64,000 bases of DNA from an uncultured Verrucomicrobiota bacterium (GTDB taxonomy: Bacteria; Verrucomicrobiota; Kiritimatiellia; CAIVKH01), in NCBI GenBank assembly GCA_937996795.1, contig CALKUH010000012.1:62001-126000 (forward strand), read 5' to 3'. This document shows, one piece after another, positions 1-8,980 of this stretch; position 1 is the stretch's first letter, and the number at the start of each line of letters is the position of its first letter. The translations under genes and the position numbers were made by a program. A model generated the notes under the pieces. That model worked only from the letters and a program-made list of their open reading frames with translations, ran no database searches and was not told the origin of the DNA.

Positions 1-1099
1 CCGGGTAGAGCTGCAGGTAATCCTGCACGCTCGTGTGGTCGAACCGCGCGTCGCTCTGCACCATGTCGAGGAAGAAGCCGTGCTGCCCGTTGTACGCGTC
101 GGCATTCAGCATGCCGAAGTTGTCGCCGTCGCTGTGGCACACGATCAGCATCGGGCGCGACGCGTTGTTGTTCACGCCGTTGTTCACATGCGTGCCCCAG
201 ACGTTCTGCGGCTTGAACGCGCCGTAGCCGCCGCGCCCGTTCTCGTTGCCCTCGTAGCGCCCGGCGGGCACGGCGATGATCTTCTGCTCGGCGCCGGTGT
301 GCGGATTCACATACTTGGTGTAGTGCGGCTGGTAGCCCCACGGCGCGGACACCTTCGACGGCGCCCACACGTTCTGCAGCTGCACCCACTGGCTGCCGAT
401 GGTCGCGGGGTCGGGGTTGAGCTGGTCGGACGGATTGGGGCGGATCGATGTCGCGTCCACCCACGGGTAGTTCTGGCAGGCGCGGTCGAAGTGGCCGTTG
501 TCCACGAGCACCCACTCGATGCCCTCCTCGACGAGCGCCGGGATCATGTTCACCGCGAACGCGCATTCCGGCGGCCAGAAGCCCTTCGAGTAGCCCGTCG
601 TGTCCCACAGCTCCTTGTACACTTCCTTGTGGAGCCGGATCTGCATGCGCATCGACTCCTTCGACGTGAGCGGCATCAGGCTGTGGTGATACGCAATGCC
701 GACGAGGTCGAGGCGCGGGTTGTTCAGCGACGTGCGCAGCCCGTTCCGGCCCCACCGGTAATCGCCGTGCCAGCTGCCGCCCCACAGGCCGTTCAGGTTC
801 TCGCCGAGCGACCCGGAGAAGCTGACCTGCACGCCCGCATGCGGCAACCCGCGGTCCGCGCCCTGCTGCACCGCGTTCTTCGGCCACGAGGTGTAGGGAC
901 CCGTGCGCTCGTAGTGCACGCCCGCGACGCTGAAATTGAACCGCCCGTTGCTGTCCGTCTGCTGCACCGACTCATAGGGGAAATACACCGGCTGGTGCAT
1001 GTGCCAGAGGTAGGTGACGTGGACGGGGTTCTGGGCAAAAGAAAGGGACAGGGGGACAAAGATACAGAGGCACAAAGGGAGGATTAATTTGCGACGCAT
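1..1099 (-). CDS. Secreted GH57-type glycoside hydrolase, 3' end outside window
   Basis: Probable extracellular alpha-glucan hydrolase of family GH57 (retaining enzymes acting on starch-like glucans). The 366 visible residues start with a signal peptide (about 1-23, ending SFAQ). The family's first motif follows directly, here HMHQPVY. GFWPPECAF puts the likely catalytic nucleophile at Glu178, and SDGDNFG carries the expected acid/base Asp. The start at 1099 is chosen because it gives this clean signal peptide. The gene lies 81 bases downstream of a second GH57 gene on the same strand, so the two probably form an operon. The frame is still open at base 1, so total length and any C-terminal modules are unknown. 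The exact substrate cannot be told from sequence. Oddly, the signal-peptide codons overlap a dispersed intergenic-type repeat. Confidence 0.85.
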   Translation of the reverse strand, partial: MRRKLILPLCLCIFVPLSLSFAQNPVHVTYLWHMHQPVYFPYESVQQTDSNGRFNFSVAGVHYERTGPYTSWPKNAVQQGADRGLPHAGVQVSFSGSLGENLNGLWGGSWHGDYRWGRNGLRTSLNNPRLDLVGIAYHHSLMPLTSKESMRMQIRLHKEVYKELWDTTGYSKGFWPPECAFAVNMIPALVEEGIEWVLVDNGHFDRACQNYPWVDATSIRPNPSDQLNPDPATIGSQWVQLQNVWAPSKVSAPWGYQPHYTKYVNPHTGAEQKIIAVPAGRYEGNENGRGGYGAFKPQNVWGTHVNNGVNNNASRPMLIVCHSDGDNFGMLNADAYNGQHGFFLDMVQSDARFDHTSVQDYLQLYP

Positions 1100-1181
1100 G
1101 ATGATGACTCCTGAACGGTCAGGGCGGCAAAAGCCGCCCCACCCTCTGTGCCTATGTCCCTCTGTGCCTTTGTGCCTTCTT
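1058..1181. repeat. Inverted pair of dispersed CTCTGTG/CTTTGTG repeats
   Basis: Two copies of a short repeat built from CTCTGTGCC and CTTTGTGCC units face each other. One lies at about 1058-1083 (reading ACAGAGGCACAAAGG on plus) and the other at about 1143-1181 (CCTCTGTGCC, CCTTTGTGCC). They could fold into a long hairpin between the two GH57 genes. The left copy lies inside the signal-peptide codons of the downstream gene. Related copies occur near 16209, 17930, 52661 and 54659. Similar sequences are common between genes in environmental bacteria; their function is unknown. Confidence 0.55.
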
Positions 1182-4100
1182 CAAGGCAACTTCACGCCCG
1201 TGCGATACACGCGCATCTCGACATCGTTCGTCACCATGAAGGAGAAGCTCGCGCCGTTGGGCGGCCCGGGCTGGTTGAATCCCATCGGCACCCACGGACC
1301 GTCGGTCAGGTTCGTCGTGTACCACGCCTCATAGACGCGGGTATTCGTCGTCGGGGCGGGCACCCACAGGTTCATCAGCCCCGTGCCGCCCACCTGCTGG
1401 ATCACATTGCTCCACACCGAGGCGCCGTTCGTCGGGATGGTGTCGGCGATGTACTCCTCCCAGTTGCTGATGCCGTCGCCGTCCGTGTCCGCGCCCGCCG
1501 TCGCGCCGGTGACGCTGCCGAAATGCAGGACCTCCCACGAGTCGGGGATGCCGTCGCCATCCGTATCGGTGATGCCGCCCTGGCGGGTGATCGTCACGGT
1601 GTCGCTGGTGGCAATCACGCCGCCTCCGGGCGACAGGACCTGCAGATCGTTGACGAAGAAGTCGAAGTCGGAACCTGCGCCTGCGTTGAAGTTCCACGCG
1701 CGGAACAACGTGGCCGACATGTCGGACTGCGACACAAAATGCCCCGTGTTCGTGCGGGTGTCGCCGCCCAGCGGCGTGAGGCGCGCAACCCAGCTGGTGG
1801 GTCCGGTCATCGTCAGCTCGACATCCAGGCCGCCCGACGTCCAGCCAATGTCGGTGGAGCCGCCGGAGATGCTGTAGTTCTGGTCTCCGCCATTGAAGAA
1901 GAACTCCCACAGCGTGTTGCTGTTCGCGTTCTGCAATGCAACACCCGTGCCGGCCCCGCTGTTGAGGAAGCCGTTGTCCATGCGCACCTTCAGCGTCTGC
2001 CCCACGCCGAGCGCCGCAGGCAGCGGACGGCGGGCGTTCGCCACGTTCCCATTGTTGGCGTAGAGGCCCCACGCGGGCGTGCCGATGTTGACCGCGGCGG
2101 CCGTCGCCATGAACTGGCCGTTCTGCCCGGAATCGCCCGCGGTGTTCACCAGGCGCCACGGTCCGAAGCCAAACCCGCCGTTGTCGCCATTCTGCCAGCC
2201 GTCGACATAGGCCGCATTCGAGCCGCGGTCCGCCGCGTTGGTGACCATGCTGGACCCGCTGTTGGTGCCGGTCAGGGTGATCACGTTCGCGCCGATGCCC
2301 AGCGGGACATTCGCCAGCAGCCACGCGCTGTTGGCGGAAAGCTGCCCGCTGTCACCCGTGAGCGCATTGGTCCAGCGCATCAGGCCGACAACCCCTGCGC
2401 CCGCCGTGCCCATCAGGTTGTAGGTCGTCACCTCGTTGCCCACCGCGATGTCGGAGGGCGGGTTCGTGATGACGATGCCGTCCGGCACCGGCGGCGGCGT
2501 GCAGACGTTTAATGCGTAGTTCCAATCCTGCCCGCCGTTGTTGTCCCACGTGCCGGCGCCGTTGTGGAACACCAGGTTGATGTTCGTCACGCCCTGCGGC
2601 GGCGTCACCGAGATGCGCCACAGGTTGTTGGAGATCTTCGCCATCTGCTGGGTCGGGAAGACCTGGCCCCAGTTGTTGTAGCCGAGATGCATGAACACCT
2701 GCGTCGCCGTCTGCAGCACGCCCGCATTCGGATAATACGAGATCGTCACCGGGTCGCACGCGGGGGCGTTCGAGAACGCCACGCTGGAGGGGCCGACCGG
2801 CGCCTCGCAGTCGCGCACGTTCACCGACCAGTTCGCGCCGTTGTTGTTGTCGGTGATCGACCCGTTGCCGTTCTGGAAATACACCTGCAGGACCGGCGCG
2901 TTGTCCGGCACGCTGGCGAAGGTGTAGGTCGAGGTGCCGCCCGTCGTGGTCATCGTGTTGGAGGTGAACGCGCCGTTCGTGGCGAAGCGCGACCACATCA
3001 CCACCGGCGTCACGTTGCTGAGCGCGCCGCCGTTGGCCTTGTAGGTCACGGTGATCGGATTGCAGTCGTTCGGGTCCGCCGAGAACGAGGTTTCCGAAGG
3101 CACCGGGCCGCCGCCGCCGCCATCGTCCTCGACATACACATGCTGGATTTCCGACTTGTGCACGTTGCCGCGGCCGTCGTGCGCCTCGATGTAGTAGTCG
3201 AGCAGCTTGTTGCGGAACGCCGGCACGTTCGCGTCGGTGATGCGGACGAAGTAGTAATCCGCGATGATCGGGTCGGCCCAGTAGGCCGGGTCGAACACGA
3301 CATAGTCGATCTGCCCGTTGGCCGCCTTCGCGTTCAGCGCCGCGCGCGTCTTCGCGAGCTCGCGCTTGTTCATCGGGATCGTGATCCACCCGCCGACATC
3401 GCCGCCGCCGGCGTAGGTTTCGTTCTGGTTGTTCGCCATCGTGTTCACGCCGTCGTTGTCCTTGCGGATTTTCACGACGATGTTCGTGATGCCGTTCACG
3501 TCATACGCATGCGTCCAGATGTAGAACTCGGACGTGGACATCTTCTTGAGGAAGTTCAGGTTCGTGCCCGACCCGAACCGGTTGAACCAGCCGAACGTCC
3601 AGCCGCCCGGGTTCCACGGGAACCGCTGCGGCTTGAGCACCGTGGGCGGCGTCTGGTCCTGCGTGAGGCGCGCGTCCACGTAGGGTTTCACCTTCTGGAT
3701 CGCGTTCTTCGCCGCGAGGCCGGGCTTCACCTCGTCGTCGTTGCCCAGACCGCCGTAGTAGTTGAAGCCGGAGTCGAGGCCCTTCAGGTAGATGTGCCAG
3801 CCGAGCTCCGCGACGTTCGGGCTGGTCCACGCGCCGTTCCAGTCGTAGGGCGCCTGGATGCGCCACGCCTGCACGCTGTTCGGGCCGTTCTCGGCCTTGT
3901 AGATCTGCTCCGCCGTCTCGCACCAGTTCGCGCCCGCCATCAGCGGCGCATAGCTGTAGAACTTGAGCGCGAAGCCCGGCGTCTCGAAATCCGTGCCCGT
4001 GTTCGCGAAGCGGTTCGACGCGCCGACGCCGAGCAGCGGCGGCTCGATCCACTTGAGGAAGTATGGCGAGCCGTAGTCGCTCTCCGGGAAGATCCACGCG

Positions 4101-5335
4101 CCGTCCTCAATGTGCGTGACCGGCGCGGCGGCGCCGTGCGCGTTCACGAAATCCTGCGGCGTCGAAATCCTGTAGCCCGCGTTCGCGCTGTCGTTGAAGT
4201 ACTGCGGCGTCGCTTCGAGCCACGACGAAAAGCCGCCGCCCCACGCGTTGTCGCCGTCCGTGGACGGCATCACGATGACCGGGCGGCTCGGGTCCGTCGC
4301 AAAGGGCGAGATGAAAGCCCCGATCTTGCCGATGCCTTCATTGGCGTACCCGAAGCGGTAGCTCAACACGTCGTCCGACGGCACGAGCACCATCGTTTTC
4401 TCCGACCCCGTTTCCGGGTTCACGTAGCGCGCCTTGTGCAACTGGTAGGAGAACGGCGACACGTTCCACGCGGCGTTGCCCGGGTTCGGTTCGCTGTACC
4501 ACCAGCCGGTCGTCGGCGACGGGCCGAGCAGGTCGGCGCGGTTCGGCGGGCTGGAATAGATGTTCCACGAGCCGGTCGGATTCGCGTAGTTGAGATAAGT
4601 CGGGCATGTGCGGCTCAGGTGATGGCTCGCCACGATGGACCACTGGTAGCCCTCGTCCACCAGCACGTCGACGAGATGCGTCGAGAACGCCATCTCCGTC
4701 GGGAAGAAGCCCTTCGAATGGTCGCTCAAATCGGAGTTGCCGTCCCACGCCTTCCAATACGCCTGCTTGAAGATCTGGAGCTCCTTGCGGAACACGGATT
4801 TCGGCAGCAGCGGCGCGAGCGAGTGGTGATAGGTGAAGCCGACGAGGTCAAGGCGGCGCGAACCCGACGGCGTAAACCAGCCGCGCGCCTGGCGATTGCC
4901 GCTGGCCCAGTCCCCACCGTAGCCGAGATGTCCGCCGCCGCCGAGCTGGCGCACGTTGTCGATGAGCGAGCCGGAATAGCTCAGCGCAAACCCGCCGGCG
5001 CTGCCGAACGATTGCAGCGAGTCGCGCGGCCGCCCCTGGTAGGCCGACTTGCGGTCATCGAGGCCAAAAATGTCGGTGAGGTTGTTTTCCGGATGTTGGA
5101 CAGGGCTGAGGCCACCGAAATTCTGGCTGGGCTTCAGTGTGATCGAGTCCCACGCATACTGCCCGCGCTGATCCTGCGCGCCAACGTTCCAATCCGGCCA
5201 GTAGAGCGGCTGGTGGTTGTGCCAGAAGCGCGACACATACACATTCTGGTTCGCGTACACAGACGCCGCCACACCCCAAACCGTCAAGCCCGCCAGCGCC
5301 GCGCAAACCGACTTCTTCATCCATCCGATCTTCAT
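1181..5335 (-). CDS. Multidomain secreted GH57-type amylase with starch-binding-like modules
   Basis: Large (1,384 residues) extracellular enzyme. It has a signal peptide (about 1-30), then a GH57-type domain to about residue 735 with FWHNHQPLYWP, the nucleophile motif FFPTE (Glu214) and STDGDN (acid/base Asp). A Gly-rich linker follows. Next come two tandem CBM25-like starch-binding modules (about 745-850 and 855-950; each ends in a W-x-V/L-N-V-C type strand), a lectin-like beta region, two calcium-binding DTDGDG repeats (about 1258-1300) and a C-terminal beta domain shared with other secreted proteins here. The start at 5335 has a GGAGG site 6 bases upstream; a longer in-frame reading overlaps pdxB and was not used. 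The role is inferred as starch/glycogen breakdown outside the cell, with the CBMs holding the enzyme on granules. Confidence 0.85.
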   Translation of the reverse strand: MKIGWMKKSVCAALAGLTVWGVAASVYANQNVYVSRFWHNHQPLYWPDWNVGAQDQRGQYAWDSITLKPSQNFGGLSPVQHPENNLTDIFGLDDRKSAYQGRPRDSLQSFGSAGGFALSYSGSLIDNVRQLGGGGHLGYGGDWASGNRQARGWFTPSGSRRLDLVGFTYHHSLAPLLPKSVFRKELQIFKQAYWKAWDGNSDLSDHSKGFFPTEMAFSTHLVDVLVDEGYQWSIVASHHLSRTCPTYLNYANPTGSWNIYSSPPNRADLLGPSPTTGWWYSEPNPGNAAWNVSPFSYQLHKARYVNPETGSEKTMVLVPSDDVLSYRFGYANEGIGKIGAFISPFATDPSRPVIVMPSTDGDNAWGGGFSSWLEATPQYFNDSANAGYRISTPQDFVNAHGAAAPVTHIEDGAWIFPESDYGSPYFLKWIEPPLLGVGASNRFANTGTDFETPGFALKFYSYAPLMAGANWCETAEQIYKAENGPNSVQAWRIQAPYDWNGAWTSPNVAELGWHIYLKGLDSGFNYYGGLGNDDEVKPGLAAKNAIQKVKPYVDARLTQDQTPPTVLKPQRFPWNPGGWTFGWFNRFGSGTNLNFLKKMSTSEFYIWTHAYDVNGITNIVVKIRKDNDGVNTMANNQNETYAGGGDVGGWITIPMNKRELAKTRAALNAKAANGQIDYVVFDPAYWADPIIADYYFVRITDANVPAFRNKLLDYYIEAHDGRGNVHKSEIQHVYVEDDGGGGGPVPSETSFSADPNDCNPITVTYKANGGALSNVTPVVMWSRFATNGAFTSNTMTTTGGTSTYTFASVPDNAPVLQVYFQNGNGSITDNNNGANWSVNVRDCEAPVGPSSVAFSNAPACDPVTISYYPNAGVLQTATQVFMHLGYNNWGQVFPTQQMAKISNNLWRISVTPPQGVTNINLVFHNGAGTWDNNGGQDWNYALNVCTPPPVPDGIVITNPPSDIAVGNEVTTYNLMGTAGAGVVGLMRWTNALTGDSGQLSANSAWLLANVPLGIGANVITLTGTNSGSSMVTNAADRGSNAAYVDGWQNGDNGGFGFGPWRLVNTAGDSGQNGQFMATAAAVNIGTPAWGLYANNGNVANARRPLPAALGVGQTLKVRMDNGFLNSGAGTGVALQNANSNTLWEFFFNGGDQNYSISGGSTDIGWTSGGLDVELTMTGPTSWVARLTPLGGDTRTNTGHFVSQSDMSATLFRAWNFNAGAGSDFDFFVNDLQVLSPGGGVIATSDTVTITRQGGITDTDGDGIPDSWEVLHFGSVTGATAGADTDGDGISNWEEYIADTIPTNGASVWSNVIQQVGGTGLMNLWVPAPTTNTRVYEAWYTTNLTDGPWVPMGFNQPGPPNGASFSFMVTNDVEMRVYRTGVKLP

Positions 5336-5367
5336 AGCCGCCTCCGAAACAGTGCCATTCGCCCCGC

Positions 5368-5380
5368 CAAGTAAAACGTT
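5368..5380 (-). promoter_or_regulatory. Candidate operator, 13-mer shared with the GH13-GH57 promoter region
   Basis: On the minus strand this reads AACGTTTTACTTG, 33 bases upstream of the GH57 gene start. The identical 13-mer is at 47620-47632 in the divergent region upstream of the giant amylase. The core resembles the ACGT-centred palindromes bound by LacI-family sugar regulators. No regulator gene is in the window, so operator function is inference. Confidence 0.4.
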
Positions 5381-5500
5381 ACACCAAATAGGCGGGATAG
5401 GTAAAGATTTCGTGTAAAAAATTTTAGCAGCATCGGAAAACCCTGTCGGCGCCACCCCTTTACGTCTTGCAATACAGCGGGTTGCATACATGATTCCGGG

Positions 5501-6652
5501 ATGAAGATTGTCTGTGCGACCAGCGTAACCCTCGGGCGGGAAGCGTTTTCGACGATTGGCGACGTAGCGTGGGTGCCGGAACGCGACATCACGCCGGAGG
5601 TGGTGCGCGAGGCGGATGTGTTGATCACGCGGTCCAAGGTGAAACTCACACGCGCGCTGCTGCAGGACAGCCGTGTTTCGTTTGTCGCGACGGCGACGGC
5701 GGGGGTCGATCATCTCGACGCCGCGTTCCTCGAGGAGAAGCAAATCGCGTGGGCCTCCGCGCCGGGCAGCAACGCGAACAGCGTCGCCGAATATGTCGCC
5801 ACGGCGCTGTTGCACCTCCACCACCAACACGGCGTCACCCTCGAGGGCCGCACGCTGGGCATCATCGGCGTGGGAAACGTCGGCACACGCGTCGCCGCGA
5901 TGGCGCCCGCGCTCGGGCTGCGCGTGCTGCTCAACGACCCGCCGCGCGCGGCGCGCGAACCCGGCCCCATGTGGCTCGCGCGCGACGAGGTGCTCGCGGC
6001 GTCGGACATCGTCACGCTGCATGTCCCGCTGACGGACGGCGGCCCCTACGCCACGCGCGAGATGGTGGACTGCCGGTTCCTCTCGACCCTCAAGGCCGGC
6101 GCGATCTTCATCAACGCGTCGCGCGGCGAGGTGGTGGACGAGGACGCCCTGCTGCTCGGCCTGGAAAAGCACTGGATCGACCACGCGGTGCTCGACGTGT
6201 TCAGCCACGAGCCCGACGTGCGGCCCGACGTCGCCGCGCGCGCCGAACTCGTCACGCCGCACATCGCCGGCTACTCCTACGAAGGCCGCGTGCGCGGCAC
6301 GGACATGTGCTATCGCGCCGCGTGCAATTTCCTCGAAATCGAGCCGCGCTGGTCGCCGCCGCCGCTGAAACCCGACCCGGCGCGCATCCTCGTCATCGAT
6401 CCGCGCGGGCGCACGGACCTCGACGTGCTGGCGGAGGTGGTCGCGCGCGCGTACCCGATCCTGAAGGACGACGCCGCCTTGCGCGCGGGCCTCGGCGGCG
6501 ACGCCGGGGAACGCCGTCACCACTTCCAATCCCTTCGCGCCGCCTATGCGGATCGACTCGAATTTCCCGCCTTCACCGTGCGGCTCCCCACCCCGTCGCG
6601 TTCCCTCTCCTCGCGCCTGAACCGGCTCGGCTTCGTGGTGGAAGCCGGCTGA
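5501..6652 (+). CDS. pdxB: Erythronate-4-phosphate dehydrogenase
   Basis: NAD-dependent 2-hydroxyacid dehydrogenase that oxidises 4-phospho-D-erythronate, the second step of the DXP-dependent route to pyridoxal 5'-phosphate in the cytoplasm. Similarity to enterobacterial PdxB is visible along all 383 residues, including the C-terminal dimerisation region (ending SRLNRLGFVVEAG). ATATAGVDHLD near residue 63 and the Rossmann motif GVGNVG (about 123-128) are present. The catalytic residues fall at Arg208 (NASRGEV), Glu237 (SHEPDV) and His254 (TPHIAGY), the same numbering I recall for the E. coli enzyme. It is divergent from the GH57 gene, with an AT-rich 165-base region between them that probably holds both promoters. 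It stands 70 bases upstream of the mevalonate operon. Confidence 0.93.
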   Translation: MKIVCATSVTLGREAFSTIGDVAWVPERDITPEVVREADVLITRSKVKLTRALLQDSRVSFVATATAGVDHLDAAFLEEKQIAWASAPGSNANSVAEYVATALLHLHHQHGVTLEGRTLGIIGVGNVGTRVAAMAPALGLRVLLNDPPRAAREPGPMWLARDEVLAASDIVTLHVPLTDGGPYATREMVDCRFLSTLKAGAIFINASRGEVVDEDALLLGLEKHWIDHAVLDVFSHEPDVRPDVAARAELVTPHIAGYSYEGRVRGTDMCYRAACNFLEIEPRWSPPPLKPDPARILVIDPRGRTDLDVLAEVVARAYPILKDDAALRAGLGGDAGERRHHFQSLRAAYADRLEFPAFTVRLPTPSRSLSSRLNRLGFVVEAG

Positions 6653-6722
6653 TCCGCGCGCCGTCCCGCAACAGCGGGCTGGAAAGTTGGGGGAAAATGG
6701 GGGAAGCTATGGGGCTTACGTT

Positions 6723-7892
6723 ATGAATGTGGGCATAGACGCGATCCGGTTCTATTCGTCGAACTACTACATCGACCTGCGCACGCTGGCCGGGGTGCGG
6801 GGCGTGGACCCGGACAAGTACACGGTCGGTATCGGCCAGGAAAAGATGGCCATCCCGCCGCCGGACGAGGACATCGTCACGATGGCGGCCTCCGCCGCGA
6901 AACCGCTCATCGACCGCGACGGCAAGGACAACATCGAGCTGCTGCTGTTCGCGACCGAGTCCGGCATCGACCAATCAAAGGCCGGCGGCGTCTTCGTCCA
7001 CGGCATGCTCGGCCTGCCCGCGCGCTGCCGCACGGTGGAGCTGAAGGAGGCCTGCTACGGCGGCACCGCGGCGCTGCAACTCGCCTGCGCGGCCGTGGCG
7101 CGCAATCCGGAGATGCGCGCGCTCGTGATCGCGGCGGACGTGGCGCGCTATGAACTCGCCAGCCCCGGCGAACCGACGCAGGGCTGCGGCGCGGTGGCGA
7201 TGCTCGTCACGGCCAACCCGCGCATCCTCGCGATCGACCCGGAGGCCGGCCTCTACACGGACGACGTGATGGATTTCTGGCGCCCGAACTACCGCGACCA
7301 GGCGCTGGTGGACGGCAAGTATTCCACGCGCGTCTACCTGCAGGCGCTGCAGGAATGCTGGAAGCAGTACCGCGAGCGCTCCGGCCGCGTCTACGCCGAC
7401 CTGCACCGGTTCTGCTACCACCTGCCCTTCACGCGCATGGCGGAGAAGGCGCACGAGCGCCTCGCGAAGGACAGCGGCGTCGCGCTCACCGACGCGCAGC
7501 TCGCGGAGCAGGTCGGCGGCTCCCTGCGCTACAACAAGATCACCGGCAACAGCTACGCCGCGTCGCTCTACGTCGGCCTCTGCTGCCTGCTCGACAACGA
7601 CCCCGCGGACCTCGCGTACCGGCGGATCGGCCTGTTCAGCTACGGCTCCGGCTGCGTCGGCGAGTATTTCTCGGGCGTCGTGCAGCCCGGCTACCGCGCG
7701 CGCCTGTTCAGCGACGAACACCGCGCGCTGCTCGAAAACCGCACCGAATTGACCTACCGCCAGTACGAGGACATCTACAATCTGGTCTTTCCAACCGACG
7801 GCGGGGAGCATACGTTCTCCCGGTACCGCACCGGGCCCTACCGCCTGGCGGGGGTCAAGGAGCACAAGCGATTATACGAGACGGCGTCATGA
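6723..7892 (+). CDS. mvaS: Hydroxymethylglutaryl-CoA synthase
   Basis: Condenses acetyl-CoA with acetoacetyl-CoA to HMG-CoA, the committed carbon-building step of the mevalonate route to isoprenoids. The 389-residue protein has the thiolase fold with all three catalytic residues in the positions I recall for the Staphylococcus aureus enzyme: Glu79 (FATESGID), Cys111 (KEACYGG) and His233 (CYHLPFTRM). The start at 6723 (MNVGIDAIRFY) matches the normal N-terminus of the family; an in-frame ATG 12 codons earlier adds residues not found in homologues. Its stop overlaps the start of the following kinase (ATGA), so the two are translationally coupled. Bacterial-type length, no odd features. Confidence 0.95.
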   Translation: MNVGIDAIRFYSSNYYIDLRTLAGVRGVDPDKYTVGIGQEKMAIPPPDEDIVTMAASAAKPLIDRDGKDNIELLLFATESGIDQSKAGGVFVHGMLGLPARCRTVELKEACYGGTAALQLACAAVARNPEMRALVIAADVARYELASPGEPTQGCGAVAMLVTANPRILAIDPEAGLYTDDVMDFWRPNYRDQALVDGKYSTRVYLQALQECWKQYRERSGRVYADLHRFCYHLPFTRMAEKAHERLAKDSGVALTDAQLAEQVGGSLRYNKITGNSYAASLYVGLCCLLDNDPADLAYRRIGLFSYGSGCVGEYFSGVVQPGYRARLFSDEHRALLENRTELTYRQYEDIYNLVFPTDGGEHTFSRYRTGPYRLAGVKEHKRLYETAS

Positions 7893-8893
7893 TTGCGATC
7901 GCGCCAGGCAAGCTGATCTTGAGCGGCGAGCACGCGGTGGTCTACGGACGGCCCGCGCTCGCGATGGCCATTGATCGCTGCGCCCAGTCCATCATTTCCC
8001 CGGGACACAACGACCTCGTCTCGTTCAACCTGCTCGACCTGAAGGAGCACGACTCGTTCACGCTGCGCGCGCTGAACGAGCTGCGCGCCCGGCTCGCGCG
8101 CAACTACCAGCTGTTCCTCAACGGCGAACTCGGCATCCGCGACGTGCTGCACAAGCCGATCGAATTGTTCGAATTCGCGTTCATCACGCTGCTCGACGGC
8201 CTGCACCTGAAGTTCGGCGAAGGGCTCGATGTGCAGACGCACTCGAACATCCCGATCGGCTGTGGCATGGGTTCGTCCGCCGCGACGGTGCTGAGCATGC
8301 TGCGCGCGCTCGGCCACTACTTCCGCGTCGAATTCCGCCCCGACTGGTTCCTGAAATACAGCATGGAAGCCGAGAAGCTGCAGCACGGCTTCCCGAGCGG
8401 CGTCGATTCCTACATCTCGCTGCACGGCGGCTGCGCGCTCTTCCGGAACGGCGTGGCCGACTCGGTGCCGCTGCCCCGCCTCCGCCTGTACCTCGTCAAC
8501 ACCGGCACGCCCGCCGCGACGACCGGCGAATGCGTGGTCGCGGTGAAGCAGAAATTCGCGAACGACCTGATCTGGAATGATTTCGAGGCGGTGACGCTGG
8601 AACTCGAAAAAGCGCTGCGCGCCAATGATCGCGAAACGTTCCAGCGCATGGTCGCGGAAAACCAGCGCCTGCTCGACCGCATCGGCGTCGTGCCCGAAAA
8701 GGTGCGCCGCTTCGTGGCCGAAATCGAGGCGCGCGACGGCGCGGCCAAGATCTGCGGCGCCGGCTCGGTGCTCGGCGACAACGGCGGCATGGTGCTCGTG
8801 CTGGCCGAAAAACCGCCGGTCGACCTGTGCAAGCAGTTCGGCTACGAGCTGATCACCGTCCGCGGCGACCCGCTCGGCGCGCGGATCGTGTGA
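7889..8893 (+). CDS. GHMP kinase, probable mevalonate kinase
   Basis: Cytosolic GHMP-family kinase, most likely phosphorylating mevalonate after HMG-CoA reduction. The 334 residues show the N-terminal APGKLILSGEHAVVYG (motif 1), the ATP-binding loop PIGCGMGSSAA (about 121-131), FPSGVDSY (about 169-176) and the C-terminal glycine motif KICGAGS. It overlaps mvaS by 4 bases. A second GHMP kinase follows 87 bases downstream. The pair probably divides the mevalonate and phosphomevalonate kinase steps, but which protein does which cannot be settled by eye. HMG-CoA reductase and diphosphomevalonate decarboxylase are not in this window. Confidence 0.8.
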   Translation: MIAIAPGKLILSGEHAVVYGRPALAMAIDRCAQSIISPGHNDLVSFNLLDLKEHDSFTLRALNELRARLARNYQLFLNGELGIRDVLHKPIELFEFAFITLLDGLHLKFGEGLDVQTHSNIPIGCGMGSSAATVLSMLRALGHYFRVEFRPDWFLKYSMEAEKLQHGFPSGVDSYISLHGGCALFRNGVADSVPLPRLRLYLVNTGTPAATTGECVVAVKQKFANDLIWNDFEAVTLELEKALRANDRETFQRMVAENQRLLDRIGVVPEKVRRFVAEIEARDGAAKICGAGSVLGDNGGMVLVLAEKPPVDLCKQFGYELITVRGDPLGARIV

Positions 8894-8908
8894 TTCATTG
8901 ATTCGTCC

Positions 8909-8980
8909 TCCTCCTCGTTCTCGTCGTCCTCGAATACATTGACGAACCGGGGACGCGGGCGAGGAGGAGAACGAGGACGA
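8909..8980 (+). promoter_or_regulatory. Hairpin covering the ribosome-binding region of the second GHMP kinase
   Basis: A pyrimidine-rich arm (8909-8922) is complementary at 13 of 14 positions to the purine-rich arm 8967-8980, which contains the GAGGA-type ribosome-binding sequence and ends at the base before the ATG at 8981. Folding would hide the site. A role in lowering or tuning expression of the second kinase is inference. Confidence 0.4.
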
